The notes: generated by a model from the letters alone, not told the origin. 64,000 bases of DNA from Salipiger abyssi (GCF_001975705.1 NZ_CP015093.1:2542001-2606000), one strand, 5' to 3'. Shown: positions 9,695 through 18,873, counted from the stretch's first letter. Translations and numbers: made by a program.

Positions 9695-10725
9695 TGGCAA
9701 AGACCAATCCGGGCCGTTTCTTCGAGGATTACCGCGTCGGTCAGGTGATCGACCATGCGGTGCCGCGCACCGTCACTTCGGGCGAGCGGGCGCTCTATCA
9801 CGCGCTCTACCCGGCGCGGCATGCGCTCTATTCCTCCGACGAGTTCGCCCGCGCCTGCGGGTTGCCGGAAAGCCCGATCGACGATCTGGCGGCCTTCCAT
9901 GTGGTGTTCGGCAAGACCGTGCCCGATATCTCGCTGAACGCGGTGGCCAATCTGGGCTATGCCGAGGGGCGCTGGCTGACGCCGGTCTATGCGGGCGACA
10001 CGTTGCGGTCGTCCTCCGAGGTGATCGGGCTCAAGCAGAATTCCAACGGCAAGAGCGGTGTGGTCTATGTGCGCACCACCGGCAGCAACCAGCGCGGCGA
10101 GACCGTGATGGAGTATTGCCGCTGGGTGATGGTGCGCAAGAACGATCCCGATGCGCCGGCGCCCGAGACGGTGATCCCCGATCTCAAGAAAGTGCTGACG
10201 CCGGAGGATCTGGCGGTGCCACAGGGGCTGAATTTCGACAATTACGATTTCACCCTCGCGGGCGAGCCGCATCGCTGGGGTGATTATCAGGTGGGCGAGA
10301 CCATCGACCATGTGGACGGGGTGACCATCGAAGAGGCCGAGCACATGATGGCGACGCGGCTCTGGCAGAACACGTCCAAGGTGCATTTCGACGCCACGAT
10401 CCGGCCCGACGGGCAGCGGCTGATCTATGGCGGCCATGTGATCTCGATGGCCCGGGCGCTGAGCTTCAACGGGCTGGGAAATGCCCAGATGATCGTGGGG
10501 CTCAATGCCGGTGCGCACGCCAATCCCTGTTTCTCCGGCGACACGGTGAAGGCCTGGACCGAGGTGCTCGACAAGGCCGACACGCCGGCGCCGGGGGTGG
10601 GCGCGGTGCGGCTGCGGCTGGTGGCGACCAAGGGAGGGGCGCCGTTCGAGCTCAAGGGCGAGGACGGGAAATACCTGCCTAACGTCTTGCTGGATCTCGA
10701 TTATTGGGCGCTTATGCCGCAGTGA
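9694..10725 (+). CDS. mch: Mesaconyl-CoA (C1) hydratase, MaoC double-hotdog protein
   Basis: A 343-residue MaoC-type hydratase. It catalyses hydration of mesaconyl-C1-CoA to beta-methylmalyl-CoA in the ethylmalonyl-CoA pathway. Two hotdog halves are visible: one starting GRFFEDYRVGQVIDHAVPRT and a second at GDYQVGETIDHVDGVTIEEA. The catalytic-type segment near RLIYGGHVISMARALSFNGL contains the Gly-His expected in MaoC enzymes. Length and neighbours (mdh, mcl2, sdh) match the Rhodobacter mch locus. The start codon overlaps the DUF1737 stop (TGATG). Confidence 0.92.
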   Translation: MAKTNPGRFFEDYRVGQVIDHAVPRTVTSGERALYHALYPARHALYSSDEFARACGLPESPIDDLAAFHVVFGKTVPDISLNAVANLGYAEGRWLTPVYAGDTLRSSSEVIGLKQNSNGKSGVVYVRTTGSNQRGETVMEYCRWVMVRKNDPDAPAPETVIPDLKKVLTPEDLAVPQGLNFDNYDFTLAGEPHRWGDYQVGETIDHVDGVTIEEAEHMMATRLWQNTSKVHFDATIRPDGQRLIYGGHVISMARALSFNGLGNAQMIVGLNAGAHANPCFSGDTVKAWTEVLDKADTPAPGVGAVRLRLVATKGGAPFELKGEDGKYLPNVLLDLDYWALMPQ

Positions 10726-10824
10726 GGCACGCGAGGCCGTTAACGATTTCGTCGCAATCGTGTCGCGGCCTCGCTACACTTTACCTCGGGGAGAGATTCG
10801 TTCCTGAAGAGGTGAGGGACCGCC

Positions 10825-11028
10825 ATGTCTGCAAACAGCCTTCCGCACGGATCCGAAGACGTTCTGGCTCTGCCTGCCGGACAGATCCCCGACACGATCA
10901 GCGCGCTGGTCAGGAAACGCGAATTCAGCAGCCTTGTCTGCCGCATCCATCGCGAGATCCGCTCGCCCGATCCGGCGCTGCGTGCCAAGGGGACCGAGGC
11001 GCTGCAACGGCTCGGCTTTCCCGAGTGA
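10825..11028 (+). CDS. Small hypothetical protein
   Basis: A 67-residue protein, MSANSLPHGSEDVLALPAGQ onward, charged and predicted soluble, with a helical second half (LVCRIHREIRSPDPALRAKG). GAAGAGGTGAGGGACCGCC before the ATG gives a good ribosome binding site. No domain is recognised. It lies 99 bases after mch and 232 bases before sdhC. Opposite-strand frames over the same bases have no better start or family signal. Confidence 0.55.
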   Translation: MSANSLPHGSEDVLALPAGQIPDTISALVRKREFSSLVCRIHREIRSPDPALRAKGTEALQRLGFPE

Positions 11029-11111
11029 TTCAATCTGTCCGTGCGGGCTTTCGCGCGGACAGAATCAGACTTTCCAACATCTTCCGCGGCGCAGAATGTT
11101 AGCGTGCGAAT

Positions 11112-11141
11112 TGTGATCACAGTTTTTGGCGTGTGATCACA
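11112..11141 (+). promoter_or_regulatory. Double TGTGATCACA palindrome upstream of sdhC
   Basis: Two perfect 10-bp palindromes, TGTGATCACA at 11112-11121 and again at 11132-11141, starts 20 bases apart, with GTTTTTGGCG between them. They sit 120 bases before the sdhC start in the 232-base gap. The same pair occurs before sucC at 5001-5031. The spacing places both sites on one face of the helix, as expected for cooperative binding of a dimeric regulator. The regulator is not identifiable here. Confidence 0.75.
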
Positions 11142-11260
11142 TAATCTGCTTATTTTTTCAAAAAGCGATCAAAAAAGGCGCCTGCTGCGCATGCACTCTG
11201 GTGACAGAGGGGCGGGAAACCCGCTAGAACCCTGCCACGAGGGAACCGAAAGGACACGCC

Positions 11261-11656
11261 ATGGCCGAAGAGACCCGGATCGAGCGCCCGCTCTCCCCCT
11301 TCATGATCGGGCCGTATTATCGACCGCAGCTCACCTCGATGAGCTCCATCCTCACCCGCATCACCGGAAACGCCCTGATCGTCGGCACGCTGCTGATGGT
11401 CTGGTGGTTCCTGGCACTCGCCGCGGGGCCGGAATACTTTGAAACCGCCGAATGGTGGATCACCTCCTGGGTGGGCAACCTGATCATGTTCGGGTCGCTC
11501 TGGGCCATCTGGTACCACTACCTTGCCGGGCTGCGGCACCTGGTCTTCGACTCGGGCAAGGGGCTCGACATCAAGACCGCCGAAAAACTCGGCTGGGCCT
11601 GCATTTACGGCTCCGTGGCGCTGACCGTCGCGACCGTGATCATCTTCTGGATCTGA
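11261..11656 (+). CDS. sdhC: Succinate dehydrogenase cytochrome b556 subunit
   Basis: A membrane anchor of complex II that binds haem b and ubiquinone with SdhD. It has 131 residues. The N-terminal RPLSPFMIGPYY and SSILTRITGNALI match the SdhC signature, the latter carrying the quinone-site Ser and Arg. Three membrane segments follow: ALIVGTLLMVWWFLAL, a second around NLIMFGSLWAIWYHYLAGLR, and the C-terminal VALTVATVIIFWI. The haem-ligand His is in WYHYLAGLRHLVFD. CGAAAGGAC precedes the ATG. It is the first gene of the sdh operon. Confidence 0.95.
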   Translation: MAEETRIERPLSPFMIGPYYRPQLTSMSSILTRITGNALIVGTLLMVWWFLALAAGPEYFETAEWWITSWVGNLIMFGSLWAIWYHYLAGLRHLVFDSGKGLDIKTAEKLGWACIYGSVALTVATVIIFWI

Positions 11657-11670
11657 GGGAGGCATAAAGC

Positions 11671-12042
11671 ATGCGTTACCTGACCGACCGCAAACGCGCC
11701 GTTGGCAAGGGCTCGGCCCATAGCGGCGCCGAACATCACTGGTACATGATGGTGAGCTCCGTTGCGCTCGCCTTTCTGGTTCCCACCTTCCTCATCATCT
11801 TCGGCCGGGCGCTGGGCTCGGGCTACGAGAACGCGCTGGCCACGTTCGAGAGGCCCTTTCCGGCGATCCTCGCGGGGCTCACGCTCTTCGTCGGCATGCA
11901 ACATTTCCACAAGGGCGCCCGCGTGATGCTCGAGGATTACACCAGCGGTTCCACCCGGAAGCTGCTGATCATGCTGGTTGTGGGCCTGTCCTATGCGCTC
12001 ACCGCTGCCGGAATTTTCGGCATCGCCAAGATCGCCCTCTGA
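11671..12042 (+). CDS. sdhD: Succinate dehydrogenase membrane anchor subunit
   Basis: The second membrane anchor of complex II, 123 residues with three hydrophobic segments: [39 protein letters not shown] and [40 protein letters not shown] near the N-terminus and [19 protein letters not shown] match alphaproteobacterial SdhD. It follows sdhC by 14 bases with GGGAGG before the ATG, and precedes sdhA by 19 bases. Confidence 0.93.
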   Translation: MRYLTDRKRAVGKGSAHSGAEHHWYMMVSSVALAFLVPTFLIIFGRALGSGYENALATFERPFPAILAGLTLFVGMQHFHKGARVMLEDYTSGSTRKLLIMLVVGLSYALTAAGIFGIAKIAL

Positions 12043-12061
12043 GACAGAAAGACCCGGAAAA

Positions 12062-13867
12062 ATGGCTGCATACGAATACGAGACGCATGATTATGACGTC
12101 GTGGTGGTCGGGGCAGGGGGCGCAGGCCTCCGCGCCACGCTCGGCATGGCGGAGCAGGGGCTGCGCACCGCCTGCGTGACCAAGGTCTTCCCGACGCGTT
12201 CGCACACCGTCGCCGCACAGGGCGGCATCGCGGCGTCGCTGTCGAACATGGGCCCGGACAACTGGCAGTGGCACATGTACGACACCGTCAAGGGCTCGGA
12301 CTGGCTCGGCGACACCGACGCGATGGAATATCTCGCCCGTTCGGCACCCGCCGCCGTCTACGAGCTGGAGCATTACGGCGTGCCCTTCTCGCGCACCGAA
12401 GAGGGCAAGATCTATCAGCGCCCGTTTGGCGGCCACACCACCGAATTCGGCGAAGGCCCGCCCGTGCAGCGCACCTGCGCCGCGGCCGACCGCACCGGCC
12501 ACGCCATCCTGCACACGCTCTATGGCCAGTCGCTGAAGAACAACGCCGAGTTCTATGTCGAATATTTCGCCATCGACCTGATCATGTCCGATGACGGCGT
12601 GTGTCAGGGCGTGGTCTGCTGGAAGCTCGACGACGGCACCTTTCACGTCTTCAACGCCAAGATGGTCGTTCTGGCCACCGGCGGCTATGGCCGCGCCTAT
12701 TTCTCGGCGACCTCGGCGCATACCTGCACCGGCGACGGCGGCGGCATGGTGGCGCGCGCGGGCCTCGCGCTTCAGGACATGGAATTCGTCCAGTTCCACC
12801 CGACCGGCATCTACGGCTCGGGCTGCCTGATCACCGAAGGCGCGCGCGGCGAGGGCGGCTATCTGACGAACTCCGAGGGCGAGCGTTTCATGGAGCGTTA
12901 CGCGCCGACCTATAAAGACCTCGCGCCGCGCGACTACGTTTCGCGCTCCATGACCATGGAGATCCGCGAGGGCCGTGGCGTGGGCGAACATGGCGACCAC
13001 ATCCACCTGAACCTCTCGCACCTGCCCGCCGAAGCGCTGGCGGAGCGTCTCCCGGGCATCTCCGAGTCGGCCAAGATCTTTGCCGGCGTGGATGTCACCA
13101 AGGAGCCGATCCCGGTTCTGCCGACGGTGCACTACAACATGGGCGGCATTCCCACCAACTACTGGGGCGAGGTGCTTAACCCGACCGCCGACGATCCCAA
13201 CGCCGTCGTGCCGGGCCTGATGGCCGTGGGCGAAGCGGGCTGTGCCTCGGTGCACGGTGCCAACCGTCTTGGCTCCAACTCGCTGATCGACCTCGTGGTC
13301 TTTGGCCGCGCCGCCGCGATCCGCGCCGGCAAGGTCGTGGACAAGGAGGCGGGCAAGCACGCGCTCAACCAGTCGTCCGTCGACAAGGCCTTCGACCGCT
13401 TCGATGGGCTGCGCAATGCCGATGGCGGCACGCCGACCGCCGAGCTGCGGCTCGAGATGCAGCGCACCATGCAGGAAGACGCGGCGGTGTTCCGCACCGA
13501 CAAGACGCTGAAGGAAGGCGTCGAGAAAATGACCGCGATCGCCGGCAAGCTGGGCGATCTCAAGGTCAGCGACCGGTCGCTGATCTGGAACTCGGATCTG
13601 ATGGAGACGCTGGAGCTGACCAACCTCATGCCCAACGCGCTCGCCACCATCGTCGGCGCCGAGGCGCGCAAGGAATCCCGTGGCGCACATGCGCACGAGG
13701 ACTATCCCGAGCGCGACGACGACAATTGGCGTGTTCACACGATCAGCCGCGTCGAGGGCGAGCAGGTCACGCTCAGCCAGCGTCCTGTGGTGCTCGATCC
13801 GCTGACCCAGGAAGACGAGGGCGGCATCAGCCTCGCCAAGATCGCGCCGAAGGCCCGTACCTTCTGA
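12062..13867 (+). CDS. sdhA: Succinate dehydrogenase flavoprotein subunit
   Basis: The catalytic flavoprotein of complex II oxidising succinate to fumarate, 601 residues. The dinucleotide loop is [13 protein letters not shown]. The covalent FAD histidine is in [15 protein letters not shown], and the active-site region [20 protein letters not shown] and the C-terminal [20 protein letters not shown] are typical. The frame is open to 11978, but [17 protein letters not shown] at 12062 is the right N-terminus. Its stop overlaps the start of a small lipoprotein gene (TGATG), which is unusual because sdhB normally follows directly; sdhB is displaced about 2 kb downstream. Confidence 0.97.
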   Translation: MAAYEYETHDYDVVVVGAGGAGLRATLGMAEQGLRTACVTKVFPTRSHTVAAQGGIAASLSNMGPDNWQWHMYDTVKGSDWLGDTDAMEYLARSAPAAVYELEHYGVPFSRTEEGKIYQRPFGGHTTEFGEGPPVQRTCAAADRTGHAILHTLYGQSLKNNAEFYVEYFAIDLIMSDDGVCQGVVCWKLDDGTFHVFNAKMVVLATGGYGRAYFSATSAHTCTGDGGGMVARAGLALQDMEFVQFHPTGIYGSGCLITEGARGEGGYLTNSEGERFMERYAPTYKDLAPRDYVSRSMTMEIREGRGVGEHGDHIHLNLSHLPAEALAERLPGISESAKIFAGVDVTKEPIPVLPTVHYNMGGIPTNYWGEVLNPTADDPNAVVPGLMAVGEAGCASVHGANRLGSNSLIDLVVFGRAAAIRAGKVVDKEAGKHALNQSSVDKAFDRFDGLRNADGGTPTAELRLEMQRTMQEDAAVFRTDKTLKEGVEKMTAIAGKLGDLKVSDRSLIWNSDLMETLELTNLMPNALATIVGAEARKESRGAHAHEDYPERDDDNWRVHTISRVEGEQVTLSQRPVVLDPLTQEDEGGISLAKIAPKARTF

Positions 13868-14313
13868 TGCGTTACGCGCTTGCCCTTCTGCCGTTACTGT
13901 CTCTGGTCGCTTGTACGCAAAAAGCCGATCCGGTGACGCAATGTATGTTCCAGGTCGATGCACCTGGAACATACGAATACCCGGCAGGGGTGGCCAACCC
14001 GGTGATCACGCCGGGGCAGGGCGGTACGCAGGCCGGTGCCGATGCGCTGATGTCCTGCGTCGCCGCCAAGGTGGGAGAGGCGCCCAGCGTTTCCGGCGCC
14101 ACCGGCGGGATCCCGGAAGAGACCGACATCCGGCGCGCCGAGAACGGCACAACCGTCAAGCGATACACCTACGGCACGCCCCCGTCTGCGGCGGCCCGTC
14201 AGCGCGAGGCGGGCGAAATGTCCACCGCGCCCGTGGCTGAGGCTGGATACGGCCAATGCCCTCCCGGGGCGTCCAGCATGTACAGGGGGACGCTTTATTG
14301 CCTGGGGCAGTGA
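13867..14313 (+). CDS. Putative lipoprotein with four-cysteine mature domain
   Basis: A 148-residue protein translationally coupled to sdhA (TGATG overlap). [18 protein letters not shown] is a short lipoprotein signal with lipobox LVAC (Cys16), so it is probably anchored in a membrane on the periplasmic side. The mature part holds four further cysteines (TQCMFQ, LMSCVAA, YGQCPPG, LYCLGQ), suggesting two disulfides. I do not recognise a family. Two smaller lipoprotein-type genes follow. It sits in the middle of the sdh operon with no evident link to succinate oxidation. Confidence 0.65.
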   Translation: MRYALALLPLLSLVACTQKADPVTQCMFQVDAPGTYEYPAGVANPVITPGQGGTQAGADALMSCVAAKVGEAPSVSGATGGIPEETDIRRAENGTTVKRYTYGTPPSAAARQREAGEMSTAPVAEAGYGQCPPGASSMYRGTLYCLGQ

Positions 14314-14663
14314 TCTTCTCTGCCGGACGGGCGGCCTGTGCCGGGGCCTTTCTGGCCCTGACCGGCTGCGCGGTGCTTCAGCCCGCACCGGACCGGGGCG
14401 ATCTGGCGCGCGAGACTGCGCGCGCCGCCGTGGCGCCGGTTCTGATGGAGAAGGCGCCGGGCGTGCCGGTGGAGCGTGCGGTGGACTGCACACTCGAATA
14501 TGCGACTCGGGGGCAGATCGAGGCGCTGGCGCAGAATTCAGCGCTGGGTCAGCCCGGCTTGAACGACGATATCGTGACCGATATCCTTTACACACAAGGC
14601 ACTCGTGACTGCATGCGTGGCGGTTTGATCTACGAAGTGCTTAACTTCCAACTGTTCCCATAG
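14310..14663 (+). CDS. Putative lipoprotein, paralogue of the next gene
   Basis: A 117-residue protein. The likely start is the GTG at 14310, which overlaps the previous stop (GTGA) and gives a lipoprotein signal ending ALTGC (FLALTGCAVL); the ATG at 14256 would give a longer, unnatural N-terminus. The mature part shares a pattern with the following gene: an Ala-rich helix, P-G-V-P-V-E, a Cys (VDCTLEY), A-T..QI.ALA, and a second Cys near the end (TRDCMRG). The conserved Cys pair suggests a disulfide in the periplasm. Function is unknown. Confidence 0.6.
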   Translation: MIFSAGRAACAGAFLALTGCAVLQPAPDRGDLARETARAAVAPVLMEKAPGVPVERAVDCTLEYATRGQIEALAQNSALGQPGLNDDIVTDILYTQGTRDCMRGGLIYEVLNFQLFP

Positions 14664-14674
14664 GAGCCCCCGCT

Positions 14675-14995
14675 TTGCGCAAGGCCCTCCTCCTCACCGT
14701 GCTTCTCACCGCCTGCTCGCCGCAGAGCCAGGACGAGATCGCGCGCGCGGCGGCGCGGTCTACCGTGTCGAAGGTGGTGACAGAGCGCTTTCCGGGGGTG
14801 CCCGTTGAGCCGGCCATCGGCTGTATCATCGACAACGCGACTGCGACGCAGATCTATGCGCTGGCCGGCGACAGCCTGACCGGCCCGACGCAGAGCACTG
14901 TGCAGATCGTCAGCGAGATCGTGTCGAAGCCCGAGACGCTCACCTGCCTCGCTGCCGAGGGGCTGCCGGCGCTGATGCAGGGGAGGGCGCTATGA
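14675..14995 (+). CDS. Putative lipoprotein, paralogue of the previous gene (TTG start)
   Basis: A 106-residue protein that starts with TTG at 14675, preceded by TAGGAG. The signal is very short and ends in a lipobox (LLLTVLLTACSPQ). The mature part repeats the pattern of its neighbour: Ala-rich helix, PGVPVEP, Cys in IGCIIDNAT, QIYALAG, and a C-terminal Cys in TLTCLAAE. This marks a tandem duplication that has diverged. Its stop overlaps the next start (ATGA). Function is unknown; rare start codons in this and the previous gene suggest low expression. Confidence 0.6.
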   Translation: MRKALLLTVLLTACSPQSQDEIARAAARSTVSKVVTERFPGVPVEPAIGCIIDNATATQIYALAGDSLTGPTQSTVQIVSEIVSKPETLTCLAAEGLPALMQGRAL

Positions 14996-15831
14996 CCGCG
15001 CTCCCGCTCTTCGGCAGTTCGCAGCGTGTGCAGCCCTGGACCGGTCCGTCGCGCTTGGTGCTGCATTGCGGGTTCCGCAAGACCGGCACGACCTTCATTC
15101 AGGATGTGCTGCGCGACAATGCGGCGAAGCTGCCCGAGGGCTTTGCCGCCAGCCCGCGCGAGACGCTGACCCGAGGCTGGCGCCGCGCGGTCGCCGACGA
15201 TATCCGCAAGCGCAATCGCGCCACAGCGCGCGAGCTTCAGCGCGAGGCGCAGCTGCTGCGCGCCGCCATCGCGGCGATGCCGGCGAAAACAGCGCTGATT
15301 TCCGACGAGAATCTCTTTGGCACCGATGTGGTCGCGCCGGACGGGGCGACGATCTTCGAACTGGCTGCGCATTACATTCCGATGCTCGAAACGGCGCTGG
15401 CCGGCGCGCCGCTGGAACTGGTCTTCTATACCCGCGACATGGGCAAATGGCTGCGCAGCGCCTGGGGGCAGGCGGTCAAGCGCAAGGGCGAAACCGCGGA
15501 TTTCGACACATGGGCTGCCCGCCAGCCGGCGCTCGACTGGGAGAGCGGAATCGCGACGATCCGCGCCGCTGTGACCTCGCCGGTCACGGTTTACGCCATG
15601 GAGGACGATCTGGCCGGAGAGGCCCCCCTCATGGGGCGCGCGCTCTTCCGCCATGCCGGGCTCGACGATGCCACCGTCGCCACGTTCGATCTGCCCGATG
15701 CCTCCAACACCGCGCTGCCCGCCGGCGCGATGGATCTCATGCGCAAGCTCAACGGTCTGGGGCTTTCCCCCAAGGACCGGCGGGCGGTGTCGCAACTCGT
15801 CGAGGACAATCCGGAGGTGTTCCGGAGATGA
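14992..15831 (+). CDS. Sulfotransferase-like P-loop protein inside the sdh operon
   Basis: A 279-residue protein. LVLHCGFRKTGTTFIQDVL (about residues 22-40) is a PAPS-type phosphate-binding loop (RKTGTT), and LVFYTRDMGKWLRSAWGQAV (about 143-162) resembles the 3'-phosphate-binding segment, with Arg followed by a Ser. The fold call is therefore sulfotransferase-like; catalytic competence and acceptor are uncertain. It overlaps the preceding lipoprotein gene (ATGA) and ends 89 bases before sdhB. It is the third such gene embedded in TCA-cycle operons in this window. Confidence 0.65.
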   Translation: MTALPLFGSSQRVQPWTGPSRLVLHCGFRKTGTTFIQDVLRDNAAKLPEGFAASPRETLTRGWRRAVADDIRKRNRATARELQREAQLLRAAIAAMPAKTALISDENLFGTDVVAPDGATIFELAAHYIPMLETALAGAPLELVFYTRDMGKWLRSAWGQAVKRKGETADFDTWAARQPALDWESGIATIRAAVTSPVTVYAMEDDLAGEAPLMGRALFRHAGLDDATVATFDLPDASNTALPAGAMDLMRKLNGLGLSPKDRRAVSQLVEDNPEVFRR

Positions 15832-15920
15832 CCTTTCAGATCTTCACTTGGTCCGGCGCTCTGGCTGGACCGGACCTTGCCACCCCATAGACTCACCCGA
15901 AAGGACAGCAGAGGCTCGCC

Positions 15921-16700
15921 ATGGTTCAGTTTACGCTTCCGAAGAATTCCAAGATCCGCACCGGCAAGACCTGGCCGAAGCCCGAGGGCGCGACCAATGT
16001 CCGGGCGTTCAAGATCTATCGCTGGAATCCCGATACCGGTGAAAACCCGCGCGTCGATACCTACTATCTCGACATGGACAAGTGCGGGCCGATGGTTCTG
16101 GACGCGCTGATCAAGATCAAGAACGAGGTCGACCCGACCCTGACCTTCCGCCGCTCCTGCCGCGAAGGCATCTGCGGCTCCTGCGCGATGAATATCGACG
16201 GGATCAACACGCTTGCCTGTATCTACGGGCTCGACGAGATCAAGGGCGACGTGAAGATCTACCCGCTGCCGCATATGCCGGTGGTCAAGGACCTGATCCC
16301 CGACCTCACGCATTTCTACGCCCAGCATGCCAGCATCATGCCCTGGCTGGAGACCAAGACCAACCGCCCCGAGAAAGAGTGGAAGCAGTCCATCGAGGAC
16401 CGCAAGAAACTCGACGGCCTCTATGAATGTGTGATGTGCGCGTCGTGCTCGACCGCCTGCCCGAGCTACTGGTGGAACTCTGACCGCTATCTAGGCCCGG
16501 CGGCGCTGCTGCACGCCTATCGCTGGATCATCGACAGCCGCGACGAGGCGACGGGCGAGCGTCTGGACGGGCTGGAAGACCCGTTCAAGCTCTATCGCTG
16601 CCACACGATCATGAACTGCACCAAGACCTGCCCGAAAGGTCTGAACCCGGCGAAGGCCATCGCCGAGATCAAGAAGATGATGCTGAACCGCGTCGTCTGA
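15921..16700 (+). CDS. sdhB: Succinate dehydrogenase iron-sulfur subunit
   Basis: The iron-sulfur subunit passing electrons from SdhA to quinone, 259 residues. The [2Fe-2S] ligands are in [16 protein letters not shown] and the later LAC. The [4Fe-4S] and [3Fe-4S] ligands are in [15 protein letters not shown] and [27 protein letters not shown] lies some way before the ATG, which begins [15 protein letters not shown]. It is the last gene of the operon and is followed by a strong terminator. It is separated from sdhA by four unrelated genes. Confidence 0.97.
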   Translation: MVQFTLPKNSKIRTGKTWPKPEGATNVRAFKIYRWNPDTGENPRVDTYYLDMDKCGPMVLDALIKIKNEVDPTLTFRRSCREGICGSCAMNIDGINTLACIYGLDEIKGDVKIYPLPHMPVVKDLIPDLTHFYAQHASIMPWLETKTNRPEKEWKQSIEDRKKLDGLYECVMCASCSTACPSYWWNSDRYLGPAALLHAYRWIIDSRDEATGERLDGLEDPFKLYRCHTIMNCTKTCPKGLNPAKAIAEIKKMMLNRVV

Positions 16701-16722
16701 TCCGGCTTGCGAGTATTGCGGA

Positions 16723-16758
16723 ACGCCGCGCCATGCATTGGCGCGGCGTTTTTCTTTT
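16723..16758 (+). terminator. Rho-independent terminator after sdhB
   Basis: ACGCCGCGCC (16723-16732) pairs perfectly with GGCGCGGCGT (16740-16749) around ATGCATT, followed by TTTTCTTTT. It lies 23 bases after the sdhB stop and marks the end of the sdh operon. Confidence 0.9.
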
Positions 16759-16899
16759 CACGGGCATTGTTGCGGTCCCGCGTCTTTGGAATGCCAATTG
16801 AGGGGAGCGCAGACACGGCGGGAGGCGGCGGACGGTTTGACATATGCCCCGTCCGGCGTAAGCATGGCGCGGACTAATTAGGTATCAAAGGGTATTTTC

Positions 16900-18873
16900 A
16901 TGGCGGATATCACGGGAACAGATGGCAATGACAACGGCACAGACGCGCCGGCGCTGATCGGCACGCAAGAAGACGACGTTCTCAACGGGTTCGCAGGCGA
17001 CGACTTGCTTCAGGGCCTCGGGGGCGACGACTTTCTCAGCCCCGGTGCCGGAGCGGATACGGTGCAGGCCGGGGACGGCGACGATCAAGTTTTTGTCTGG
17101 TTCGCGGATGGCCGCGGCTATGATCTCGACGGTGGCGAGGGTTTCGACCGGTTGATCCTGCAACCTGTCGGCCCGGACGAATATCCGCCTACCTTCTATT
17201 TCGAAGAGGCGGCTCTCAGCGGCTTCGAACAGATCGACCTGAACGGCAACCGGATCCGTCTGGCTCCGAGCCAGCTTGAGGGGATCACCCGCATCACCGG
17301 GTTCGGTCCCGAAGCCGAGCTTCGGATCGCTGGGGAAGGGACCACCGATCTCCGCAACATCATGATCGGCGAGGATGGCAGCGGGACCGGTCGGATCAAC
17401 ATGCTCCGGTTGCCGTCCGGAAGCGAGCCCGGTGTCCGCTATGCGACATGGGATGCCACAGGCGCTGCATCGGCTTGGCATATGTCGCATGGGGAAAACA
17501 ACAGTTATCGCGTCCACATGATCGGAGGCGCGGGAGACGACACGCTCTCCGCCGCCCAGGGCGACACGGTCGATGGCGGCGCGGGCGATGATCGGATCTT
17601 GTCGATTGGCCACAGCAGCTATGTCGCTGACAGGCCCTACAGCGTGATTTCCGGCGGTGACGGGACGGATGTTTTCGTCGGCGCCCGATTCTATTCCTAC
17701 GATAACGGTCAAAATGGTTTCTGGTACTACTACGACCACTCGCGGACCGTGTTCGATGGTGTCGAGGTTCTCGAAGGCGGCGGAACCTTCACACGCGCGG
17801 CCATTAACGATTTCAGCAGTTTCCGTTTCCTCGATACGCTGCGCATCACGACGCCGGGCGAGCTCGATCTGAACGACCGTATCGAAAGTATCGCGCCGCG
17901 CTATGCATGGGACGGAGAGCTTTCCTACAAGTTGGTGATCCGCTTTGTGGGCAACGCGGCGATTGGCGCCAACGACTTCGCTCTGACCGATCACTGGGTG
18001 CCGATCCGGATCGAGATGGGACGCGGCGCTGACACAATCGAGACGGGCATCGGCCGTGATACGGTCATAAGCGGCGCGGGCAATGATACGATCCGGTCCG
18101 GTGACGGGCAGGATCGGATTTATGCCGGAGAAGGTGACGATTTCATCCTGACCTGGACGACAGAAAACGACCGCGCCGACTGGGTCAGAGGCGATTCCGG
18201 CGACGATTCCATCGAGACCGGCGCGGGCAACGATCTGGTCAATGGCGGCGTCGGTGACGACACGATTGACGGGGGCACCGGTTTCGACACGCTTGACGGC
18301 GGTGCCGGGAACGATGTGTTGACAGGGGGCACATCGCCCGACGACATCGCGGATCTGCTGATCGGCCGTGCGGGCGACGACCTGCTGCGCGGAGGGGCGG
18401 GGAACGACCAGCTGATGGGCGGCGACCACAACGACACGCTCGAAGGCGAAGGCGGCTCAGACACGCTGGAAGGCGGCTATGGTGACGATCTGATTGCGGG
18501 CGGAGCGCTGTCCGATGTGATCATCGACGGCTTTGGGATGGATTTCATCAATGGCGGGTTCGGTTCTGACCGGATCAACCTGCTGGACGATGGCAGTGCC
18601 GATCGCATTTTCCACGCCGGTGTCGCGGGCCATGGTAGCGACTGGATCCGGGGCTTCGCGGAAGAGGACGCGCTGGTCGCCGCCGATGGGCTCGATGCGT
18701 CGGATTTTATCGTTCAGCGGGCCAATACTGCCGGCGCTGGGCTTGATGCGGTCGACGAGCTCTTCGTCAGCTACGCGCCGACCGGTCAGATCCTTTGGGC
18801 ATTGGTGGATGGCGACGCTCTGACCAGCCTGACGCTGCGGATCGACGAAGTGGACTACGATCTGCTGGCATGA
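16900..18873 (+). CDS. RTX (haemolysin-type calcium-binding repeat) secreted protein
   Basis: A 657-residue acidic protein without a classical signal peptide. RTX nonapeptides of the GGxGxD type appear in three blocks: about residues 30-63 (NGFAGDDLL, GLGGDDFL), about 206-232 (GGAGDDTLS, GGAGDDRIL) and a long block about 378-560 (SGAGNDTIR, GGAGNDVLT, GGAGNDQLM and others). The C-terminus ends in hydrophobic DYDLLA, consistent with a type I secretion signal. Between the blocks lie beta-rich segments of unknown fold, so an enzymatic role cannot be assigned. No type I exporter genes are in the window. It starts 200 bases after sdhB, behind the terminator. Confidence 0.85.
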   Translation: MADITGTDGNDNGTDAPALIGTQEDDVLNGFAGDDLLQGLGGDDFLSPGAGADTVQAGDGDDQVFVWFADGRGYDLDGGEGFDRLILQPVGPDEYPPTFYFEEAALSGFEQIDLNGNRIRLAPSQLEGITRITGFGPEAELRIAGEGTTDLRNIMIGEDGSGTGRINMLRLPSGSEPGVRYATWDATGAASAWHMSHGENNSYRVHMIGGAGDDTLSAAQGDTVDGGAGDDRILSIGHSSYVADRPYSVISGGDGTDVFVGARFYSYDNGQNGFWYYYDHSRTVFDGVEVLEGGGTFTRAAINDFSSFRFLDTLRITTPGELDLNDRIESIAPRYAWDGELSYKLVIRFVGNAAIGANDFALTDHWVPIRIEMGRGADTIETGIGRDTVISGAGNDTIRSGDGQDRIYAGEGDDFILTWTTENDRADWVRGDSGDDSIETGAGNDLVNGGVGDDTIDGGTGFDTLDGGAGNDVLTGGTSPDDIADLLIGRAGDDLLRGGAGNDQLMGGDHNDTLEGEGGSDTLEGGYGDDLIAGGALSDVIIDGFGMDFINGGFGSDRINLLDDGSADRIFHAGVAGHGSDWIRGFAEEDALVAADGLDASDFIVQRANTAGAGLDAVDELFVSYAPTGQILWALVDGDALTSLTLRIDEVDYDLLA

